Shown in pieces: positions 25,952 through 34,585 of a stretch of DNA of 62,000 nucleotides. Source of the stretch: Bolinopsis microptera (taxonomy: Eukaryota > Ctenophora > Tentaculata > Lobata > Bolinopsidae); assembly GCF_026151205.1 (NCBI RefSeq), contig NC_087083.1:3698460-3760459 (forward strand). The letters run 5' to 3'. The stretch's first letter is position 1. Each line of letters begins with the position of its first letter. Position numbers and translations under genes: made by a program. The notes under the pieces are model-generated. The model was not told the origin of the DNA, did no database searches, and was given only the letters and a program-made list of their open reading frames with translations.

Positions 25952-28948
25952 TCACTTAGCTAGAGTGTAGAAATAGTCGAAACTATTGTTTATTTCATAG
26001 GATGAGACTCCTTGAATTACATCTGACATAAATTTAGATTTCATACATTGTGAGAATTTTACACTACATTCTATAGTCCTTATGTTCTCTGGAATTGTAT
26101 TCCAACATTTTGCACCTAAATATGTAAAGGTTTTGTGTGTTCTGGATTTGTGAATATAAAGGTTGCACCTCTCAGCATCACGTGATCCTCCGGATACATA
26201 AGAAAATTTATCTGTGAATGATGATGGTGCAGCCTCATTAAGAATTTTATACATATACGTTGACAGATGGAGTTGTCTTCTTAAGTGTAAGGGTAACCAC
26301 TTCATATTTCGATATACATTTACTGATGGTTCCTGCCAATGAACATCCAGAGCAATTTTTGCTACTTTCTTGTATAATATATCAAGAGAATTAAGTTTGG
26401 TTTTGGCAGCCCTGCACCATATTATATCCAGGTAGTCAAATTGGGGGAGCATAAGAGCATTTACAAACATTTTTCTATATTTCAGTGGAAGAAGATTTTT
26501 CGACCTGTATAGTGCCCCTATTCTTTTAGCAATTTTTGATTTCACATAATCAATATGGTCATGAAAGTTCAATAAATTGTCTATCATGAGACCTAAATAT
26601 TTTTGAGATTTAGTTTCTTCTATAAATAGGCATTCTTTTTCCAAATCCAGAGGGATTGACAACGTGTCCAGATTAGGTGATCTATCAAATACAATGAATG
26701 AAGATTTTGCAGCATTTAGTCTCAGCTTGTTGATTCTAAGCCATTCATACACAATTTTCATATCCTTAATTACATTCTCATATATGCCTCGGGAAATGTT
26801 ATCAAAATATAGTGCACTGTCATCTGCAAATAAGTAAACAGTAGATTGTGTGCAATTTCTACTGAGATCATTTATGAATAAACTAAATAGAATTGGTCCT
26901 AATATGCTACCCTGTGGCACACCTGTTTTAACAGGGAGTGATGTGCTTACATTACCACGTATTTTGGTGTGTTGCTTTCTGTCCCCCAGGTAGCTTTTGA
27001 ACCACTTTATGACAAAGCCATCAACTCCATAATACTTAAGTTTTTTTAATAAAATATTATGGCTTACTGTGTCAAAGGCCTTTTTGATATCTAAGAATAC
27101 AATTGCAGGTTTCTTCTGTGATTCCTTAGACGTAAATATTTTATCAAACAGATTAAGCATTAAAAAAGTGGTGGAATGATCTTTTCTAAAACCATACTGA
27201 TGGTTGGTAAGCAGTTTATTTGTTTCAACATAGTCTGTAAGCTGTTGGTTAACAAAATATTCTATGCATTTTCCAAGTAGGGGGAGTATGGATATTGGCC
27301 GGTAGTTATTTGGATCATTAGGGTCACCAGTTTTAAGAATTGGAGTGACTGATGCAATTTTACATGCCAACGGCATTGTTCCACTTTTCATACTAAGGTT
27401 TATAATATGAGCTACTGGATCGATGATTTGGGGAATAATATACTTATATATTTTAATGGGCATGATATCGTTAATCGATTTATCTGATGATATACTGAGT
27501 ATATATTCTTTTACTTGTTCAACAGTCACCTCTTCGAATACAGAGAGTTTACACTCTGTTGGAGGCGGCATATATTCTAGGAAGTCGTCTGAATCCTTTT
27601 CCTTAATCGATTCTTGTATTATTGTACCAACTGTGGCAAAATGCAGGTTAACTCCGTTAACATTTAAGTTGCTTGGGGAAGAGCTACTTATTTTTCCAGG
27701 TAAGTTTGAAGCATGTTTGATAGTTTTCCAAATGCCTTTTAAATCGTTTTTTGCACTTTTCACAGTAAGGTCCTGAACAATATTTGTACGTCTGTTTTCT
27801 TTGGATAATTTTGTCACATAGTTTCTTTGGGGACGATAGTTATCCCACGAAGTAGAGCATTTCTTATGTAGTTCACTTTTTCTGCATTTACATATTCCAT
27901 TAATACAATTACACTTGAATTTGTTTAATTGTCCTAAACACTTTTTATACTTTCTGAAGAGCATCTTCTTCTTCCGTATTTCTGCCAACAGTTCTTTAGA
28001 GGGATTACAGAGAAAGTTACTATTACATTTTATCTGTTTAGGTGGACAGTAATTATCATACGATTCCTGGATGTGATGATTAAGTCCATCTAGGGCATGG
28101 TCTACATTAGTACAGCTTAGAATATTACTGTAGTTGCTGGAGGATCCCAGAAAATAGCTTAAGGCTTTCAGATTGTTTAAGGAGTGGTCTCTGATAAGAA
28201 CCTTCTGGAATTTACTAGCTTTACTTACTTTAAAGTCGAGAACACATTTGAGAGCTTGGTGATCTCCTATTCTATCATCAAGTACTTTACACTCTATGAA
28301 ATTAGAGTAACAGTTAGTCATGACAACATCTATTGTGCTCTGCGTTATCCTACCATCTAAGTTTGCAACTCTAGTAATTCCTGTAACAGTCTGTATCATT
28401 CCAAAGAGCTTCATTGTTATATCTAACTTTTTATAATCTAGATCAGATAAAGAGTTTTGGTTAACATTAACATCGCCAATCCATATTACTTTCTTACCTT
28501 GAAGTTTCATCATACATTCAGTCATATAATCAAGGAAAGTATCTAGGTGACAAAAGTTTTGTGATCTGTAGAAGCAGCAAATGTACAGATTGGCATCCTT
28601 GAGTTGTATCCATATAGCTTCGATTTTAGAAATATCAGAGTAAGTTATATCTATATTGAGTAATTTGTGGTTTACATTTTGGTTGATCAATATACCACAC
28701 CCTCCTCTTCCTCTATCGTTAGGTCTATCACACCTTATAAAATCAAAGTTTAAGGGGAAGTTAAGTGTACTAGTGTCTATATCAGATTTAAGGTTTGTCT
28801 CATTAATTCCAATTATGTCAAGCTTTTCGCGAAATATTAGCTCCTGTAGTTCGAGAGTTTTTGCCAGATTAGTCAGGCCACCCTGTATATTACATAGACC
28901 AAGAGAGAGATTATCGTTTATTGAGGTACGAATGTGGTAATAATAAAG
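25952..28948 (-). CDS. E1 ORF2: APE-type endonuclease and reverse transcriptase
   Basis: The frame is open from just after a stop at 28,949-28,951 and ends at 25,952, about 998 codons. The first ATG is at 28,690, but clear endonuclease sequence lies upstream of it in the same frame (LGLCNIQGG, IIGINETNL, GRGGCGILI), so the ATG is internal. Endonuclease signatures that follow are WIGDVNVN, STIDVV and IGDHQALKC. The reverse transcriptase has NNYRPISILPLLGK, QYGFRKDHST, FLDIKKAFDTVSH, GVPQGSILGP and the catalytic FADD. A C-terminal LINE tail follows (LGAKCWNTIPENIR). No frameshift is seen in the core. The upstream stop with no ATG leaves the initiation mechanism open: a lost start, a non-AUG start or splicing. 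Confidence 0.92.
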   Translation of the reverse strand, partial: LYYYHIRTSINDNLSLGLCNIQGGLTNLAKTLELQELIFREKLDIIGINETNLKSDIDTSTLNFPLNFDFIRCDRPNDRGRGGCGILINQNVNHKLLNIDITYSDISKIEAIWIQLKDANLYICCFYRSQNFCHLDTFLDYMTECMMKLQGKKVIWIGDVNVNQNSLSDLDYKKLDITMKLFGMIQTVTGITRVANLDGRITQSTIDVVMTNCYSNFIECKVLDDRIGDHQALKCVLDFKVSKASKFQKVLIRDHSLNNLKALSYFLGSSSNYSNILSCTNVDHALDGLNHHIQESYDNYCPPKQIKCNSNFLCNPSKELLAEIRKKKMLFRKYKKCLGQLNKFKCNCINGICKCRKSELHKKCSTSWDNYRPQRNYVTKLSKENRRTNIVQDLTVKSAKNDLKGIWKTIKHASNLPGKISSSSPSNLNVNGVNLHFATVGTIIQESIKEKDSDDFLEYMPPPTECKLSVFEEVTVEQVKEYILSISSDKSINDIMPIKIYKYIIPQIIDPVAHIINLSMKSGTMPLACKIASVTPILKTGDPNDPNNYRPISILPLLGKCIEYFVNQQLTDYVETNKLLTNHQYGFRKDHSTTFLMLNLFDKIFTSKESQKKPAIVFLDIKKAFDTVSHNILLKKLKYYGVDGFVIKWFKSYLGDRKQHTKIRGNVSTSLPVKTGVPQGSILGPILFSLFINDLSRNCTQSTVYLFADDSALYFDNISRGIYENVIKDMKIVYEWLRINKLRLNAAKSSFIVFDRSPNLDTLSIPLDLEKECLFIEETKSQKYLGLMIDNLLNFHDHIDYVKSKIAKRIGALYRSKNLLPLKYRKMFVNALMLPQFDYLDIIWCRAAKTKLNSLDILYKKVAKIALDVHWQEPSVNVYRNMKWLPLHLRRQLHLSTYMYKILNEAAPSSFTDKFSYVSGGSRDAERCNLYIHKSRTHKTFTYLGAKCWNTIPENIRTIECSVKFSQCMKSKFMSDVIQGVSSYEINNSFDYFYTLAK

Positions 28949-29124
28949 TTAAAAGGAGGACAAATCTATACGTTTCTTCTTCAAGCAATTTAAATAAAAT
29001 TCATGACATTTAGTTTTATGTCATGCTGATTTATTTGTGACTTAATAATTTAAAATGTGATTCTTTGATAAAAGTACCAAATACTCATTTAACTACAGAA
29101 CTTTCTACAATCTGAATGGAAAGA

Positions 29125-30861
29125 CTAAGTTTGCTCATTGTGGGATAAATATTTTAAATGTTTCGCCAACCTGGCGATTCCCTTGATATTAAGGTGAACA
29201 TTATCTATTCCCTTTTTGAAAAATACCTGTTTCCTTACTCCAGTAACTCGGCTGGTAAATAGTCTATTATTACGTTCTAAATCTATATAATTTAACCCAT
29301 GGCTAGAGCAGGTGTTAGAAATAAACCTATTTAATTCGTTGATAACTTCATTTTTGTTATAACTGTTCCTAGGTAAAATATTTATAACTGAAATTCTTGC
29401 TCCAATAAACATTCCCCAAAGTATACTAAGTATTTGATCAATTCCTTCTGTTGCATTTTTCATAGAAATATAATTGTTACAGACAGAATCTACGTAGTTT
29501 GTACCTGTTAGTATGAAAACACGCTTTACATCCTTTTTGTCCAGTTTTTTGAACTCCTCATCATGTAACAGCCTATTTAACATTTGAGCAGAGTTCGCTC
29601 CAGGGTAGAAGAACACCTTAGCTTTCTGCTTCCTCGAACTTAATAGGGTTCCGTTGAGGTCCCTGAACATACTGCTGCTGATGTAGATGGTATCAATTGG
29701 CAGGTCACTTGGGATCTGTTCAGGTGAAGGAGGCGCTGCAGTTGACTTGGCTGAACTCTTAACTCTGGAATGGTGGACTTCAAATTCACTTTCGTTGTAG
29801 GGTACATATCCACTAGCTGTAGAAGGTGATTTTCTTGGTTGACTGCAGACAACTGATTTGATAAGTCTAAAAGTTAAACTGATCCTTTTGTCTGTGCATA
29901 GTGGATCGGGACATAGTTCATGGTTGAATTGATGTTGGGACTTTTTGGACATAAGACATACATCTCCATGTTCTAAAATTAGGGAAGTCACCACTTGTCC
30001 TGTTTTGATTTCAGTCAACTGCATCATCCTGGAAGCACCAAGGGACACTGTTACAATGTACGAATTTTCTTCAATAAATTCTTCATTGTCACTATGAGCA
30101 GGCATATGCTCCTCTCCAGATTCATAGAGATTGACCAGAACACTGTTGTAGTTGTATTCTGGGAATAGCTCATCTAGAAAGGAACATATACTTGCCATGT
30201 AAGATCCCTGGGGGATCTTCTTTGGGTCATGCATTCCTCCACTGTACACGTAAGGATGTTTCCCAAAGTAGACTGATTTCCTGTTATGGAAGTGGTGGCT
30301 GAACTTTAATTCCTCAAATAAGATTTCAACAGAAAATTTGCTGAATGGTGCCTGTTCAATAAGTTCAACAGGTGTGATGGCGATATCAGGGATTTCATAG
30401 TCTGTAGTAAGGTCTGAACTTGACACAGGTGTTAAATCTAATCCTGCATAATATTCACCACTTCTTGGAATAACTGAGCCAGTGTCTGTAATCTCGCTGG
30501 TTGAAATGTCTATGTTGTTAGAAATAATTGATAGAGGTGCTTCTACATAGCCATCATCATCAATCAACAAAAATGATTCTGGTACCTCACATTCATTGTC
30601 ATACTGAATGTTATTGTTGCTGGAGTCCGTTTGCACTGATACATCGAAACACTTGTATTGAGCAATAGATTGGTTTCCACTTTGAGGCGAAATAGTTTCA
30701 TTAATCTCTGCTATTGTTTGTGAGGTTTGAACAATCTCCTCTAAAATGAACACTTTACGCTCCAGAAACTTCACGCGAGTTTCAAGATCTGAACAGTTTG
30801 TACATTTTGTATCACATTCCATCAATAATTTGCCGAAAAATGTTTCCAATGAATCGTTCAT
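29125..30861 (-). CDS. E1 ORF1: coiled coil, AlkB-like 2OG-Fe(II) oxygenase and SGNH-esterase-like domains
   Basis: 578 residues from the ATG at 30,861. Residues ~15-60 contain CDTKCTNC and a heptad-like coiled coil. Residues ~180-335 look like an AlkB-family dioxygenase: NLYESGEEHMPAHSD supplies the metal ligands H256 and D258, followed by VTVSLGASR, HGDVCLM, a distal His (H314) and RISLTFR (R326, R332), the RxNxTFR-type motif that binds 2-oxoglutarate. Residues ~388-572 look like an SGNH hydrolase with S397 in a weakened block I (SSS instead of GDS), G-T-N at 453-455 and D553-x-x-H556. In CR1-like elements ORF1 binds RNA and an esterase domain is known. The oxygenase is an unexpected addition; a demethylase or other hydroxylase role is inference only. 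Confidence 0.85.
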   Translation of the reverse strand: MNDSLETFFGKLLMECDTKCTNCSDLETRVKFLERKVFILEEIVQTSQTIAEINETISPQSGNQSIAQYKCFDVSVQTDSSNNNIQYDNECEVPESFLLIDDDGYVEAPLSIISNNIDISTSEITDTGSVIPRSGEYYAGLDLTPVSSSDLTTDYEIPDIAITPVELIEQAPFSKFSVEILFEELKFSHHFHNRKSVYFGKHPYVYSGGMHDPKKIPQGSYMASICSFLDELFPEYNYNSVLVNLYESGEEHMPAHSDNEEFIEENSYIVTVSLGASRMMQLTEIKTGQVVTSLILEHGDVCLMSKKSQHQFNHELCPDPLCTDKRISLTFRLIKSVVCSQPRKSPSTASGYVPYNESEFEVHHSRVKSSAKSTAAPPSPEQIPSDLPIDTIYISSSMFRDLNGTLLSSRKQKAKVFFYPGANSAQMLNRLLHDEEFKKLDKKDVKRVFILTGTNYVDSVCNNYISMKNATEGIDQILSILWGMFIGARISVINILPRNSYNKNEVINELNRFISNTCSSHGLNYIDLERNNRLFTSRVTGVRKQVFFKKGIDNVHLNIKGIARLAKHLKYLSHNEQT

Positions 30862-30930
30862 GATGTTGAGTTGGTTGTAGATAAATAGATTGATTGAAGT
30901 CGATTGAAGTTGATTGAAGTTGATTGAATA

Positions 30931-31213
30931 GATTTGATACCTCCAATTACATTACATTTTTGTCATGTTGGTCATTTTGGTCATACCTCAAATTAATTGT
31001 TATATAGTAGTGTTGAAAGTATTAAAACTATTGTGGTCAGCTATCCTTTCAGAAATACGATCTACAAACACAGTGCAGTCTACTCTATAGACACAAATTT
31101 GTGCGCTTTGTATATTGCAAAGTGCTGAACTAATGTTAATTAGGAACAAGTATTTAGTATTATGTATGTCATTGTTAATTTCATGCATTCATTATATGTC
31201 CCTGAGGATTGCT
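30931..31213. other. Intergenic, nothing recognised
   Basis: A+T-rich sequence between the 5' end of E1 and the MITE. No frame with a recognisable protein and no repeat structure was found. Confidence 0.5.
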
Positions 31214-31221
31214 TCAGTTGG

Positions 31222-31523
31222 CAGTGGCGTAACGTTGCCTGTTGGCGCCCCCCCCCCCCCCCCCCCCCGCTAAAAAAGCGCCCCTCTGTTGGGGCCCCTC
31301 CCTAAAATTGAACAAATTAGGTGATTTTAGAGGATACGCCGGTAAAATCCTTAAAAAAGTGTGTATCTAGAGCAAAACGCAAAGTTTTGCTAGTACTTTA
31401 GTTAAGTTTTCGAAATTGTCCCACATTCAAACGACAATTTGGCGCCCCCCTAAGATGGCGCCCACCCCCCCCCCCCCCCCCCTCCGCACTGCGGGGTCAG
31501 CGGGGCCCTTCGTTACGCCACTG
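31222..31523. mobile_element. hAT-type MITE with poly-C tracts
   Basis: It begins CAGTGGCGTAACG and ends with the exact inverse CGTTACGCCACTG. The flanks are perfect 8-bp direct repeats TCAGTTGG (31,214-31,221 and 31,524-31,531), the target-site length of hAT transposases. The 302 bp interior has no coding capacity and contains two long C runs (about 31,248-31,268 and 31,466-31,482), whose exact lengths are unreliable. It is non-autonomous and would have depended on a hAT transposase elsewhere. Confidence 0.88.
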
Positions 31524-31542
31524 TCAGTTGGGCAATACATTT

Positions 31543-31989
31543 TTTTTATTTTTATTTATATAAATTATTCAAACAATATACACATAATATAGCAATGACC
31601 CTATATAAAATCAACCCTTTAAGAATTCAAAAAATTCCCTTAACAATCAAAAATTTTTTACCCTTGGCCTTGTGGCTACAAGTTAAGATCTAGACTGTTT
31701 ATATCAACAATGTTTTTTCTCGCACCTCTGTCTCCACGGAGAGAAATCACTGTTGTTCTGAGGATTTCAAAGCGAAGGCGCTTTCTTATGTATCCTACAG
31801 CGTCTGAGTACCTCTGGCCAGTGTGGTACTCCATCTTACTGGCCAGCTTCTTGACCAGTCTCTCAGCTTCACCACCCATTCCACCAGAAGTCGAGAACAC
31901 TAAAGGTGTGAAGCTTCCTTTCTCCACTTCAAGAACCCTTGCATTGTAACATCGCTTTTTCTCATTTTCATGGGACAGGTACAATACAT
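31543..31989 (-). mobile_element. 5'-truncated LINE insertion with 15-bp target duplication
   Basis: The segment is flanked by perfect copies of TTGGGCAATACATTT (31,528-31,542 and 31,990-32,004). An A-rich tail in minus orientation lies at its left end (T-rich 31,541-31,558 on the plus strand). Both are hallmarks of target-primed reverse transcription. It carries the C-terminal open frame described separately. The left target copy overlaps the MITE's right 8-bp target copy, so two independent insertions abut here. Confidence 0.85.
31676..31984 (-). pseudogene. C-terminal fragment of a LINE-type reverse transcriptase
   Basis: The minus-strand frame reads RVLEVEKGSFTPLVFSTSGG, then YSDAVGYIRKRLRFEILRTT and ISLRGDRG. 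The combination of E-x-G-x-FTPLVFS-T-GGMG with a later R-L-x-F-LLR-T-x-I-x-LRG is a C-terminal block I associate with invertebrate LINE polyproteins. Only about 100 residues survive because the insertion is 5'-truncated, so this is not a functional gene. Confidence 0.6.
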
Positions 31990-32004
31990 TTGGGCAATAC
32001 ATTT

Positions 32005-33540
32005 AGTTTAATTTGTTAAAACAAAGAATAGAGTAGAATTACATTTTACACGGCCAAACACAATTGATTCACATAAATAACTGATAGATATGTCTGTATA
32101 GAAATGAACATATTAGTTTACACAATTACCCCATATGAACGGTACGGAATTTTATTTGTTGTACAGGAAAAATAAAAATAACAAAAACAACATGGTGAAC
32201 CTAGCAAGATAGGAACGAAGGGTCAATCTTTTTTCTTTTTAACGGGTGATACTCGTAAAATATCTGTTTCAACTCGGCGCGCGTCCTGGTAGGTTGTAAA
32301 CATACAATTTCTTTTGAGGTACATCCACAGTCAATTTGAATTGAAGTAAGCATGACAATGAACGCGATCGCCGAATGATAAAACAATATGGGAACGCGCA
32401 CAGCATTGCGCGCTGATACTCTAAATACTGTGCGCGTTTCGTCCGGAACCTGGGGGAGTTCCCGCTCTAATATTTCTGACGACAGTGATCACTCGGTCGA
32501 ACCGTACCCAAATCAAACTAATTTATGAACCATGTGTATAGCCAACGTCCTTGCGGTGCCGAGCCGATGTAAAACTCTTCTGTCTCTTGTTAATATTTTA
32601 GTTGTACTGTGCATAAAAGTGTGTAGTGACAAGTGTGTAGTGGTAATGTATATTATTTATTATGACGACGCGATATTTATAATGCAGAATTAAAAGCTGC
32701 TTTCGATATGACTGGTGGTGGGCTCTCTCCGGCAGGACATAGATCTATATAGGGGGTACCCGGGGTACGAGTTAACGAACAGTGTTCGTGTCCTTCCACA
32801 ACCCCCTGTTACCTGTGTTTCTGTCGGGGGAGCCTAATTCATCCGTTAGAATCGCAGAGTTAGCGGAGCTCATGATATCTCGTGACGTATGCTGCATGAA
32901 CGGTGCAAGACTTGCGCCGTTTGTTTCAGCATCCAGTTGCGAGTGCTTGCCCATCGAAAACATGATTAGTGATTGTGGATTTTATTGATATTACTGATTA
33001 TCCATCATATTCAGTATTAGTGAAACAAATTTAGTGAAACAAATTTAAAATTTTATCCTTTATTTTACAATCATAATATAATAATATTTATAAGCCTCCG
33101 TTTTGAAAGTTTTAAATTTTAATACATTCACATTTCTATTTAAAATTCAATTTTATGTACAAGTCAATAACTGGCCGCCAAAGCCGCGCATTCTTGAAAA
33201 CAGGATTAACTTGATTATAGTTATACGACTATGTAAATTAAAAACTATCCGTGGTTTTTTCTTTTAAATAAATAAATTATAATTTTACCTAAGTCCAAAG
33301 CCAGCTTTGAAAAATTTACTATTAAATCATAATATATCGTCAACTTTAAATATTTACAATGCAACAATTCATTAATCTGTAAACACGCGTACTCCAGCCC
33401 CTAAACGCATAAATTGTTATGCGGCGCGGCTCAAGCCGCGCACGCACGTATTATTTTATACTGTTTGCTTTCTAATAAATATCGTGCCAATGTGTACGTC
33501 TAAATTGTAAACGTTCATGTTTTGTGTAAAGTGAATCCAA
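32005..33540. other. Intergenic, nothing recognised
   Basis: A+T-rich sequence with a few GC-rich islands (near 32,395-32,520 and 33,415-33,450). The short overlapping frames at 32,772-32,988 are mutually antisense and lack any family signature. The 3' end of LINE E2 probably falls near the right limit or somewhat inside this stretch, but no terminal repeat marks it. Confidence 0.45.
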
Positions 33541-33549
33541 TTGGGACTA

Positions 33550-33607
33550 GTGACAAGGATAAGGACCCAAGTGCCTGTACGGCTTTTTCGGGCCCCTGTG
33601 GACCACT
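33550..33607 (-). other. Conserved 3' UTR motif of E2 (shared with E3)
   Basis: On the plus strand it reads AAGGACCCAAGTGCCTGTAC, then GGCTTT, CCCCTG and GGACCAC. The same ~46-nt motif with about eight differences lies at 49,930-49,975 in E3. In both elements it is about 1.0 kb past the ORF2 stop. The surrounding UTR is much less similar, suggesting a selected RNA element such as a template-recognition structure. That role is inference. Confidence 0.6.
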
Positions 33608-34585
33608 ACTCTTGAAATCACTCTACAACATTGAACATCTATATCTACTACGTCATTTGGCAATTATTGTCATTAATCTAACTTTCTAATTAATTGCCGA
33701 GGGGGAAGAGTAAACGCTTCACATTAAAATTCAATATACAAAATTCAAAACCATCAATACGGTATTAAATATTATGGACAAGTCTATAGATCTATTTCGT
33801 AGTCATATATTCACATGATTTGCTTTATATTATATTATCTTAATACTGTAATGAAGTACAGTAGGATTTGTGTTTCGAGAAAGAAAGGTTGCGGTCAAAT
33901 TATTAACAAAAGTAAACAAAAGTCCATCAGGGACTCCGTGGAGTCGAAAAAGGTACACGGCTGCTGTCTGGTGCTGCTAGGCATTTATTGATCAAGATGT
34001 TTTATTGTATTGATTTATAATGATTCTATTGTTCGTGACTAATCAAGTTCTAAGTGGAGGTATAAAGTGCTGCTCAAGATACTTCGTCATCTCATGTCCA
34101 GTATAATGATTAAGATAGTATACAATGCAGTTTTAGTAGTTGACCCATACAGTTAAGTCCGTCATAACTTACAATCGTTAAGTCGTCGGTCAATTGTCAA
34201 AGTCGTTGTGTGTTTATTCGTTGAGATAGCAGTAAGATAAGATGTTACGCGCGCGCGCGTTTAATCCCGTCGACGTGAAATGTGACAATGAAAACGCCAT
34301 AGAATTATTATTTTCGCGCGTTACGTAGAGTTTACCAGTGTGTAATACTAGTTAACACTGGGTGTACACTGAGTGTAAGTGTAAGTTTCATATACAAGCC
34401 GTTGAATATTTCCAATTTTGAGTGTATCGTGAGCATGTTTTACAGTGCGATTGCTCGGTACTAGTGTGTTTGTGTATATATATATATATCATTTGTGGAG
34501 TATGGTGTAAGTAATGTTTTTGGTTGGAGTGCAGTGGTTATATGTGTGAGAAAAGATATATGGTCATTTTAGTAACTCACATAAA

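Larger units (their letters stand above)
25498..30930 (-). mobile_element. CR1-like non-LTR retrotransposon E1
   Basis: On the minus strand the order is: a 5' leader with three 10-bp repeats (GATTGAAGT-type, 30,893-30,926), ORF1 (29,125-30,861), ORF2 with endonuclease and reverse transcriptase (25,952-28,948), a ~420 bp 3' UTR, and a hexanucleotide tail of TTCTAA units at 25,498-25,525. Short tandem repeats at the 3' end are usual in CR1/L2-type LINEs. The outer limits are approximate because I found no target-site duplication. The proteins differ clearly from those of E2 and E3, so this is a separate family. Confidence 0.75.

Noticed and set aside
32772-32988. Overlapping frames on both strands near 32.8 kb
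   Set aside because: They are mirror images over the same GC-richer stretch, with no domain and no supporting context.
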